A stretch of 64,000 bases of DNA from Cylicocyclus nassatus. Its lineage: Eukaryota > Nematoda > Chromadorea > Rhabditida > Strongylidae. A program made the position numbers and the translations under genes. This document shows positions 51,301 to 63,300 of this stretch, piece by piece; the stretch's first letter is position 1, and every line of letters begins with the position of its first letter. The notes below the pieces were generated by a model, which did not search any database, was not told the origin of the DNA, and worked only from the letters and a program-made list of their open reading frames with translations. The DNA is taken from NCBI GenBank assembly GCA_958299035.1, contig CATQJL010000112.1, positions 83,594,636 through 83,658,635 of the forward strand, written 5' to 3'.

Positions 51301-54300
51301 CAGATGCCTCACTTGGAGGACAACCATCGGATGCCTCACTCGGCGGACAACCATCGGATGCCTCACTCGGCGGACAACCATCGGATGCCTCACTCGGAGG
51401 ACATCCACTCGGTTGTTCGCCTCCATTCGGAGGTACAACCACTCGGTTGTTCGCCTCCATTCGGAGGTACAACCACTCGGTTGTTCGCCTCCATTCGGAG
51501 GTACAACCACTCGGTTGTTCGCCTCCATTCGGAGGTACAACCACTCGGTTGTTCGCCTCCATTCGGAGGTACAACCACTCGGTTGTTCGCCTCCATTCGG
51601 AGGTACAACCACTCGGTTGTTCGCCTCCATTCGGAGGTACAACCACTCGGTTGTTCGCTTCCATTCGGAGGTACAACCACTCGGTTGTTCGCCTCCATTC
51701 GGAGGTACAACCGTTCGCCTCCATTCGGAGGTACAACCACTCGGTTGTTCGCTTCCATTCGGAGGTACAACCACTCGGTTGTTCGCCTCCATTCGGAGGT
51801 ACAACCACTCGGTTGTTCGCCTCCATTCGGAGGTACAACCACTCGGTTGTGGGACCAACCATCGGTTGCCTCTGTCGGACAACCGAGGTTGTAGCAAAAA
51901 TTGAACCACTGGCTCAACACCTCCGTCGAGGTGAGCCATTCGGCCATCTCAGTCGAGGCGGAACCCGCGGTTCACTCGCCGAAAGCGTACGGATATATCA
52001 ACACTCGGTGAAACCGGAATTTTTACAGAAAAATCAAAAATATTTGTATCTCGTTTCAGAGACATCCTGGGACCTTGCGTCAAAAACACGTATATGCTAA
52101 CTTTTGATGGCCAATCCAGCGGTGCTACTCAAATATCTTTTCTTCTTCTCATTCGAAGACGCCATCATGATTTCCTCCCAATAAATTTTAAAAAACCCTA
52201 GAAAAACGGTTTTTTTTCTCAAAATACTTTTGTATGTTTACCCACATATACAGTGTGTGCATGCAAATGCAAAAATTCAACAATTTGTCTAGGTCTATCA
52301 GAACCTGAAATCCAAAAGAGTGTTTCATAAATAAAATATTTTTCAGAATAATTTAGACCTCGCCGAAAAAATGAAGTTGTGATTTTATAAAAATGACCAG
52401 TGTATTTTTAATACGTTTGAGCGTAGCATTAGCGCTCGAATTATTTTAGGGAGGAATAACCACAATCGCTTAACCCTTACCGAAATCCAGTCCTAAATAA
52501 GAGAAAAGAATATTTTGATGCAGGATTGAGGATATGAAATAAAGGTAACCTCGTTTGAATCAGCATTATCAAGTACCAATATACACCCTTCTAGTCCAAG
52601 GTTCTAAAAACAAAGTACTGGATATTCTCACAAACGGTTTACTACATTCGTAATCAGCATGCTCGATTATCCCCCCCCCCGTGCCAACTCCCAGCCCCTT
52701 AGCTCAAACTTTGCAAAAAAAATCGATAAAAACGATAAAAGTAGCGGATAATTCTAAAAACTAAAATTGTATTCGTAAACAGCATGCTCGATTACCCCCC
52801 TGTGCCAACTCCCAGCCCCGTAGGTTAAACTTTGCAAAAAAATCGATAAAATCGATAAAAGTAGCGGATAATCCTAAAAACTAAAATTGTATTCGTAAAC
52901 AGCATGCTCGATTACCCCCCTGTGCCAACTCCCAGCCCCGTAGCTCAAATTTTGCAAAAAATCGATAAAATCGATATCGATCGATGACGAAAAGTAGCCT
53001 ATGACACCCGCCGGGGCCCGTAGTGTATGTGTGCCAAGTTTGGTCCGGATCGGTTCAGAAATGGAATTTTCTATTTGGAACATACGTACACACAGACATA
53101 CAGACAGACATACAGACATACAGACAGACATACAGACAAACAGACATTCAGCTTTATATATAAGAAGAAGATGTGTGCAGGCGTTAATTGTAAAATGAGG
53201 TACTAGTAGGACCTAGTAGGACCTGAAACACCGTAGTCCGAAATCTTCAGATGTGTTTGAGATTTGAAAATCTATAATGTCAATAATATAAAAAATATAA
53301 ATCTTTCTTTGATATGAGCTTTTAGTCCTAGCATGACTAGCATAGTTTCATAACCAAAAAGAGCTTGGGGGTATCTAGGGCTTAGGATTATTCGGTATAA
53401 TAAGGCATGTGTAAAAATACGTTGCACTTGTTACATTTTTTTAGCAGTTCCTTCATATCAGGGTTTTGAACTAAACTAGACTATACAAAATTATTGAAAA
53501 AGGAAGCTATAGCTTATCTGAAGAAAAACAAAACAGTTGAGCTGAACAAACTTCATTCTTCATTCCACCCTCACAACAAAATTATTTGCTATCCGATGCT
53601 GACTAAGCTTCAAAACACCAGAGCCACTAAGTTCACGTTGCTTTCTGCATCAATTTCAGATAGCGCTGTTCATCCTCGGACGTCATTCTCTACAACTATG
53701 GAGCAAGCTCATATCTGCACTACTATCCTTGGTAAGGCAGCCACAAATCTAAATGAGGGATCAGCTGATTGCTCACCAACATTTGATGATCGTGGATAGG
53801 GCACCTGACGCTCTGCTTGTTTCAAAACTTTTAAAGTTTTTCTATTAACTATCAGTCAAGCGATAACTGACGGAGAGAAAATGTTGCTTGAAGTGTCAAC
53901 TCAACTTTTACAAGGCGTTTGAGACCAAATACTGCGCCTAGACACAAATTATGCTGCTCGCATAAACATGCTTCCAATTATTAGGTTGGTACATAAGTAA
54001 TGCAACTTTTTATATAACTTTTGTCTATTTGAACGTGGCGCATTCATTTTTTGGCAATATAAGGAATATGATGTAAGCTTCTAATGCACACATTTTTGCC
54101 AAATTTTACCATCTTATGTGAGGATTACGGTAGGTTTACGGTACTATGGGAAAAATTTTAGAATGCATCAGATTTTGCTGAAACTTGGCCTATAGGGCAT
54201 ATTTGACATGTTGATCACGAAAATGAGATCCGTTTCGCATGAAAAGGCCTCGTTCGTGAGATCAAAAGATGAATTTCATTTTAGCGACAAATGAATATGA

Positions 54301-57300
54301 TATTCGTGTTTATCGCATAGAATTACCGTGCAAAGTTATAGCGAATTCTGACTTTTCGCAGCTTAGTTATTGACAAATTGCCCTCAAAACTTGACGCATT
54401 TGACTTGTTCAACTTCTCAAAGGCGCCTCACCTTAATTTGTGTTCAAATTTCATTTCTTTTTCACTGATTCCAATGTGCCAACTTCCAGCTACATGCTGC
54501 CTATAACTGCTTTTTCATATGTTTGAATCAGGTTTCGAGGGCTTCATGTTTGCCAAAATCGTGAAACCTCGATTTTCAGCAGTTTTCAAAAAATGCTTAG
54601 ATTTTTTGTACTACGTTATCAAAAATCAAACGGTTTGCGCAGTCTTGCAGCTTACATCACGATCTACATGATGCCACAAAATGAGATTGCCACATAAATC
54701 TGAAAAAAAGTTACGGGAAATGTTGCAAAACTTATGTGCCAACCTAATAACTGCCTTGTCTAAAATTATTCGATAATTGAACAAATGTATTTCTCAGAAT
54801 GTGATATCGGTTGCAGGGTTATGATTACAGATTAGGCCAATAAGAATTTCAAAACAGCCGTACGGAGACATCATTCAGATCGAAGAACTGATGAAAAGGT
54901 GATCCCTTTTAGTTGTTTATGTCTGAGGTGTGCATGTTCTTATGACTAATGACACGGGGTAGATTACAGACAAAAAAAGGAGATTAGAGACAGAAAAAAC
55001 GTAATTACTTGCTACGACTTCGTCAATCTGAGCCTCCGTTTTCCTAGCTTTTGATATTTTTCTCCACCCATTGTCGTTGAATGGTGGATATTGTATTTTG
55101 TGGCCACGTCTTTAGATATGTTGTGATTAGCTGCAAGATAGATCTCTCACTAAGACCCTGGGCATACCTCACGCGATTTCAGTCGCGAGATGATTTGACA
55201 ATATTTCAAATGTTCATAACATCGTAAGGGCTTCGGAACATATGGAAGATAGGGCATTTTATCAACCTACGAGAGTCATTTGAAAACATCTGGCAAATTA
55301 CCAGATTGCGTCGCGACTGAAATCGCTTGAGGTATGCCCACGGTCAAGAAGAATTATTCACTGCCTTTATTAACGCTCAAAAAGAAGCACAACTTGTTGA
55401 GATATGGGACCTTCAAAAATCCATTTTAGAAGAATGTACAAATCCGCTGCATTGCCGAAGATTAAAAGAATAAAGTGGGATCAAAAAGATGCCGACGGAA
55501 ATATCGTCATACCATACACTATCGTTGCGACCGATTATGGTATATGTTGAGTGATAGCTTACACATCCAATGCGAGATGTATGTTTTTAGTGCAGCAGGC
55601 AAGGGAAAATATCAGCAAAGCAATGAAAAGAATAGAGGATCACACGTGCATACGTTTTACAGAAAGAAAGAATGAGAAATACTACGTGGAGATCAATAAT
55701 ATCATGGGAAGAGGGTGAGTTTTTGTCGAATAATGGATTCCAAACTTGTTATGCGCGTCTCAAAGACTAGGTCATAAGTCCCAGCCTGCGCAGATTTTCC
55801 GCGAAGTATTGCCTCTCGGCGACATTCACTAGTCCAAGAATCTGCTCGCGACTGCGTTTTTGCATGTTACTTATGGCATCGAATATGTATCAGGTTGACA
55901 CATAAGGCTCCCGCCAGAGTGCCGAAGCCATGCCAGCGCTACGCCAGCGTCGAGCCAGCGTTTCGATCGATACACGTGTATTTCGTTGGGGCGGGGCTAG
56001 CTGACCTAGTTCTCAGCCAGGGCCCCTCCCCAACGAAATGCACGTGTATCGATCGAACCGCTGGCTCGGCGCTGGCGTAGCGCTGGCATGGCTTCGGCAC
56101 TCTGGCGGGAGCCTAAGTTTTGCGCTCAGTTTCGCAACTTTTTTCTTTCTGACTGTGACGCATTGGTTTTAATCATAACCGGGTCGAGCAAGAGGTGTGG
56201 CACACAGTCCCGGATTCCCTCTCCCTTAGTTCTGCCTCACCCCCCCCCCTTCCATCACTATCGTTTGTATAGTGTAGGCATAACATAATGGCTCCACCAA
56301 GCATAAGTAGTAGCATACTCGTATTTATCATGGCAAATAAACCCCTGTGAGACGAGTTTCAGTGAATCCTGAGGGCTTTGAATATGGGCCGATTGAAGTG
56401 GTCATTTTCAAACGTGGTTAACTTTATCTCAAAATCAAAACAACTCTCTCTCTTTTTATACTCATTACAAGGCACCATTTCATATTTCCCCTAAAACATA
56501 AATCTTGCTCCAATTAACTATCAAAGTATGGCATTGGGAGCCAGTCAAATTCTCATTCACCCCATTTTTCGCCACAGTGGTTGTGTTTCCGGCACTAATG
56601 CTCAAACGAAAGAAGACGAATCAAGCTCTTACCATTTCCATAAACACTACGAGGCTTTAACTATCACAACGTGTATATTTTGCTCGCTAATATTCTCTTT
56701 GAAGGTAAGCTAATGGGATGTGGCACAACCCCAGAAAATCTGTGGCTGCCACACTTTTCTAGGGGTTGCGCCATGCCCCATTCACTTACCTTCAGAGTGG
56801 CATAACGGCTATGAATTTCAGTCATTTAACTAGTTAAACGTTTTCCTCTGCGCTATATGAAACTTATCCAAAATCTTTGAATTATCTCCTTTTGTTCACA
56901 TAATTTTTTATCTCCACAAATCTGTTCTGCAACCGAGGTTTACCTTACAGTAGCATGATTTCAAAACTCCTTTTCTCCACTTCGTTATATCCGAAACAGC
57001 AAAAATGCCGATACTCTTTGGTTAAAGCGCACTGCAGATGGGCAACACACGCAGCTGCCGGGATCAGGGGGTCGGAGCCGAGTCTCCGCCTACCTTCACT
57101 TTTGAGCTGGTACGGGGTGACCACCTTCACTTTTGGGTTTGAAAAAAATTTTTTGCTGAAGCTCAAAGGAAAATAAGCAAAAGGAAGGTGAAAGAAAGTA
57201 TTGAGAGCATATATTTATGTATTAAGTCGATCCAGAGAATAACCGCCGAGAACCAGAATTTCGAATGATAAAATAATGAAAAATCATGCGATGATTCCAT

Positions 57301-60300
57301 TGTTATAAATCTGCTGGTTGAAGATGTCAGCAATTGCGACTTCATAGGTTTTGAAGGGCAAGTGTTGTTCTATCAGATAGTAAAAGAATTAGGTCGATCT
57401 GAGCAGTGGCCGCCGAGAACGAGAATTTTGAAAAATTAAGCGATTTTAGGTTACTTAGTGACAGCTGACGTTTAGACTCCTATAAATCTGGAATGTGAAG
57501 GAGTGCAATATTGCGACTTCATAGGTTTTGTAGAGTAAGGATTGCTGTATCGGACCATGTCTTAGCCGTAACGATCCAATAAAATATCGCCGAGATTCAG
57601 GCTCTTGAAAAAACAAGTGAAAAACCGCTTTTTGAAATTCAACAGCGCATAACTTCTTCAGAATTGCATGAATCATGTTGCGACTTCATAGGTTGGATTC
57701 TCCTCATCAAGAGCTTTCAGATGATATATAATATGTGGGGATTTGCGCCTCTCACGGCATACGCCCGGGGGTGGAGACTTTTCACCCCAAAGTCTCCACT
57801 GGCGGTCTCCGGCCAATACATTAAATGGGCGAGGTGGAGACTTTGGGGTGAAAAGTCTCCCCACTGGGTTAGAGCCGCAAAAATCATTGACCCCCCCCCC
57901 CCCCACATACTACATATCATCTGAAAGCTCTTGATGAGGAGAATCCAACCTATGAAGTCGCAACATGATTCATGCAATTCTGAAGAAGTTATGCGCTGTT
58001 GAATTTCAAAAAGTGGTTTTTCACTTGTTTCTTCGAAAGCCTGAATCTCGGCGATATTTTATTGGATCGTTACGGCTAAGACATGGTCCGATACAGCAAT
58101 CCTTACTCCACAAAACCTATGAAGTCGCAATATTGCACTCCTTCACATTCCAGATTTATAGGAGTCTAAACGTCAGCTGTCACTAAGTAACCTAAAATCG
58201 CTTGATTTTTCAAAATTCTCGTTCTCGGCGGCCACTGCTCAGATCGACGTAATTCTTTCAATGTCTGGTAGAACAACACTTGCCCTTCAAAACCTATGAA
58301 GTCGCAATTGCTGACATCTTCAACCGCAAGATTTATGAAAATGGAAATTTCGCATAATTTATCGTTATTTTATTATTCAAAATTCTGGTTCTCGGCGGCT
58401 ACTCCCTGGATCGACCTACTTTGTTTGCAGTACGTTATGACAAAATTTACTTAATAAAATCCGTACAGTCCCGCTATCTTTTACTTCCAAATACACCATT
58501 TACTAAACACGTTTATTTTAAATATATATGCCGCCGTATACCTAAAAATATGCTTTCAATAATCTTTTTTGCGTTTGTTTTGCTTATGTTCCGCGCACTG
58601 GCGGCAGCGACCTGTGGCCGTATTCATCAACGAACCCTGAGGGTTGAACTAACCCTGCAGGGTTAATTTAACCCTGGAGAGCGATTAACTCGTATTCATG
58701 AAACACAGGGTAAGCTTAACCCTGAGGGTTAAATCTAACCTTGAGGGTTAATTTTACCCCGAAAGCGACTAACCCGTATTCATCAACGAATAGTGAGGGT
58801 TAAACTAACCCTGGAGGGTTAAACTTACGTGATTCATCAGGGTTAATTTAACCCTAGCTTAGAGCAAGGTTAACTCTACCCTGACACTTCATACAAACAT
58901 TTACTCGCATCTAATAGGTTTATAAAAAGCGATCAACGAGTATTGTATTATTCAGTATTAGATTGTTGTTATACTATTTAGGTTCGACTTCGTTTTATGT
59001 TCAAATTCGAAGTACATGAAACTGAGTTCGCGAGAAAAAGAATTCTAGCTTTGGTGACAAATGAATGCGACGAGGAAAAATGGTTGCGCATTCCACTTTG
59101 ACAAGTGCTAAAACAGAAGAACTACTTTATGATAACACGCACTGACCCCTAAAAGAGTAGCACAAGCCCGGTATAAAACGAACTGCGCAAAAGTAGAACT
59201 TACACGACACAATTGCACACATGAAAATAAACTCACGCTGTAAGTTTGGATGCTGCACAAATATGCTAGAGATGTATTATAAAAACTAGTGTTAGAAGCT
59301 TATTTGTTGATTATACTACTATAACAGTGCAAGAATGGAAGTATAAAGTGAATTTAGTACGTACTTAGGCATTCTGTGATGTGAGTTTGCACAGCGCACG
59401 CGTAACTGACGCTTTTATCCTCAGGGTTAGTTTAACCCTCAGGGTTCATTGGCCGTATTCATCAACCACAGGGTTCGTTGATGATTACGGCCACAGGTTC
59501 GTTGATCGATACGGGCGGATTGCGTTCGGTGGCAAACCCTTCCTATGGTTGATGAATACGGCCAATGAACCCTGAGGGTTAAACTAACCCTGGGGGTTAA
59601 TTTAACCCTCAGGGTTCGTTGATGAATACGGCCACTGGAAGGATAGACTCAGTTGACGTTACCCCCCCCCCCTTCTACCCCCCGTCGACGTTTTTGGGAG
59701 GTGAGTGTCCGGCACTACCACCTTCACTTTTGGCTGGTCAGTGGTAGCTGGAACCACCTTCACTTTTGGGGGGCCCGGCTCCACCTATCGCACCTCTGGT
59801 CCTCATGCCTCTTCGATAATCCGAAACGATTATCTCGTTTCCGAAGCGGCAATTGCATCGCGAGTTAGACATTGGCATGGTGGGTGGTCCTACTATCATA
59901 AGCTGAAAGCTAAAGATTCCCAACTTAGGGTGAAAGTAGCCTTTGAGACGAGTGCGATAATAAACAGCTTTTCTAAAATGGCAGTGTTGACCAATTCCTG
60001 ACCAATTGCTCGTCAGCTTGTGTGGCGGTCTTTGCCCATTATGCTCATTATTCATTATGCTGGTTGGTAGTGATCCTCAGCGGAGCGCACGTGCATGGAT
60101 TTCAGGGCCGCATGCATAAAATCCTCGCTGAGGAGGGGAAGCATAGAAGAAAGCTTTATATTCTTGAGCTCTAAACTTCTAAATTTCTCGCTGTCTATCC
60201 ATCTAAAAGTGTTTCTATTTTTCTTTGATATGGGCATGTTGAGCAGGAGAAAAGTTGTATAGACCGCAGATTCCAGCTTTTTACGATCTTGTGATGATCT

Positions 60301-63300
60301 CCGGCAGCTGCCCGAGTAGTCATTTTTCATCTTTCAAAGGTGATGGAAACATTGCAGAATTGTACTGATTATCTAGTTCAGCAGTGCTATTCATGTTTCT
60401 AATAAGAACAAATGAGTTATAAGGATGAGATTTTCGATAAACTCCGACTTTTTTGTGGTTTATCGCAATTCTAATGACTTTGATAAATCATATGTATATC
60501 TATTAAGAGCATGCTTACCAGCGTTAGAAAAGATAATCAATACAAACCTTCGAAGAAGAAAATGATTTGAGAAAAGCGGTCGACCGCTAGAGGCCATCAG
60601 AGGATCATAACGAAAACTGGAAAAAAAGCTATTTACGACTTCTCTCTTCTCTTCACAGTATCTAGAAAGCAGTATAATTACTTGCAGGAGGATAAGCAGG
60701 AGAGGTCTAGATGATCAGAGTTTCAAGATTTGAAGCTTTCTTTTGAGCTGCGTTTCCCTTTCCAGCGGAAATGTTAGTGCAAGTGGTTAGGCTCCCTGCA
60801 AGTGGCTCTTACAGGGATAGTTGGTCGATTTGCTTGCTCATTTCCTTTCAGAATAACATTGGGTGATGCAAAAAATACGGTCGATTCTTCCAGGCCTTTT
60901 CAGGGCAACTTTTTCTTTGCCATAAAAAAAGTTGCTTTCATGCTCTAGTTGGCTGAAGCAAACTTCCTATCTAATCTGTCATAAAGTTACCAAGCTTCAA
61001 ATAATCAACCTAAATTCAGAATTTCACTGCATTGATTTTCTGGCCGAAATTCGAGCGCGTATGATTGGCACTTCCCCAAAAATTAAGCTATTGTATTTAA
61101 TAGAAATTGTCTACTTAGGCATACTTAACTGTATTTTTTGAAGTTATTTAGATTGAGATATCAACGCTTTAACATGATAGCCGTTGCAATCATTTTATGA
61201 CCTATAAATTTCTTTGAGGAAGTTAATCGCCAAAGCTTTGCTCAATTCTGTAAGCGTGATGCTAGGGAATCCTTTTAGCAGTTTTTGCACAAACATCCAA
61301 CTGCTCACTAAGAAGAAAATCAGAAATTTCTGTATTAGAGATTTTGAGGCATACTAGAATAATGTTGAAAAGACTGACAATTTTAAATCTTGATTCTTCC
61401 CTTTTCGTAATTTTTTCCCAAATCCTTTTCATCGTATTTTGTACCATTGACTTGCGGCTACAAAGTCAATCATACTAACAAACTTTGAAGGAAGTTATGA
61501 TTTGCCAAAAACAAGGCTTTAGAAATAAACCTACTCCGTTTGTTAATCCATGTTTTTGTGTTATATTAAATTGGTGCAAAAGTTTTGTCAGTTTTTTCAA
61601 TCCATCGACAAACACGCTAGAATGAAGATAAACAAACATTTTGAAATGCTTCCGATGCAGAAATTCTTCCTCTTTCCAGCAGCCAAACTCGCACTGTGTT
61701 TCGTTGCGAGAGTGAAGATATATGCTGGAAATTACAACCACTCGTTACTATGTCCAGATTTCGCTAATTTTCAAAATTTTTGTATGAGACTCTCGGAGGA
61801 GTCCTAATAACCAGCAGATAGGGCAAACCTTTTGCCAACAGAAGCAATTTTTTGTAGCCTACGTCTTGTCTTCCACAATTTCTACGATTTATTTTTTGAT
61901 ATGACCAAATTTTACATCCAGCCTATTTTGACTTTGTTGAACATGAAATGTAACACTTCAATACCATTCGATGTAACTTTTGTCGAGACGGGCAAAATTT
62001 GGGGGGAAAATCGCAGTATTTCTTAATTTCAGGAGTGCGCACCGACGTAACCTAGATTTCAAATCTTCATAATTTGAAACGAAAATCGCTCATTTACTTT
62101 GTAATGGTAGCGGTAGTAATAATCGAGTGCTGAAAGCTCACTATTCTGTAGTTTTCGCAGTGTTTGTTGCAATGACAGGTTATGTGATTTTTCCAAAACA
62201 CAAGACTTTTAGAAAATTATTTAGCAAAAATCTGAAAAGCAGCTGGAAAAAAAGAAAAAAATTGCGTAAGTTGGCAAAAGGTTTGTCCTATTTGCTGATT
62301 ATTAGGGCTCCTCCGGAAGTCTAATACAAAAACTTTGAAAATTAGCGAAGTTTGGACATGGTAAAGACGAGTGGTTGTAATTTCTAGCATATATCTTGTC
62401 ACTCTCGCAATGAAACACAATGGAAGTTTGGCAACTGTAAAGAGGAAGATATTTTGCATTGGGTACATTTTAAAGCGTTTGTTTATCTTCATTCTAGCGT
62501 GTTTGCCGATGGATTGAAAAAACCGACAAAACTTTCGGACCCATCTAATATATCTTGTCAATCTTGCAACGAAACACAGTAGGAGTTTAGCAGCTGTAAA
62601 GAGGAAGAAATTCTGTATCGGATACATTTTGAAATGTTTGTTTATCTTCATTCTAGCGTGTTTGCCGATGGATTGAAAAACTGACAAAACCTTTGCACCA
62701 ACCTGATACACCAACCCAATACATACAGTCTGCCCCAAATCGGGATCGGGCCGAACTGTCAGCTGAGTATACGCGCTCGCAGAACTAGTGGCTTGCGCTC
62801 GTGCGCTGTCGCAAAGAGCGAGGAGATTGAAAAGGGAGCAGACTAGTTAACCGTAGACGTGACGCGATTCCCTCGCGATACGAGATTCCGTCATGCCAAT
62901 TTTGACCTGGTTGGGATTGAGGAAGACAGTAAATGTGCGCTGTATTGCGGAAGGTTTGCTGCTTCTGATGGCTTTTACCGCATTTAGGAATGTGGATTTT
63001 TAAAACGTTATTGCACGTCAAAGTGAGGATTAGCAAATATTTTATTTGCTAATCCTCCTTTGCCATTATTTTTGCACTAATCTGATATTTTTGCGCTTTG
63101 AGTTTAGTTGAGGTTAATTGATGTATTACTTCCACACCAATTTTCCTCACACCCCCCCCCCCCTCCATTCTCGTTCTTCCCGCCCAAATTCTGCTTCGCT
63201 TTCAAAATAGAAGCTGCCTTCCGCAAAAATGCTCGTTGACAAATGTTCTTGTGCATTCCATGAAACCCTTGTATATTACAGATGCCGAACATATGTTGGT

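Larger units (their letters stand above)
42888..53171 (-). mobile_element. Large Helitron with both termini, about 10.3 kb
   Basis: Read on minus, it begins TCTTCTTCTTATATATAAAG after an A at 53171. It ends at 42888 with a hairpin (CCGGGC-GGA-GCCGGG, one mismatch), TATGCCAG and CTAG before a T. These are the A^T target, TC start and CTRR end of Helitrons. Both ends match the 520-bp copy at 22051-22570. Inside, in minus order: a 5' zone of roughly 120-bp tandem repeats, a hairpin array, a divergent promoter, the RepHel gene, a second hairpin array and the 3' end. It lies antisense within the proposed intron 1 of astacin gene B. 51900-52640 has no recognised content. Confidence 0.85.

Noticed and set aside
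51077..52100. Long frames (up to 336 codons) over array 2
   Set aside because: A 34-bp stop-free unit cycles through all three frames, so openness is automatic on both strands.
58640..58870. Telomeric repeats
   Set aside because: The AACCCTNAGGGTT motifs are palindromic and lie within a TIR element. Nematode telomeres are usually TTAGGC.
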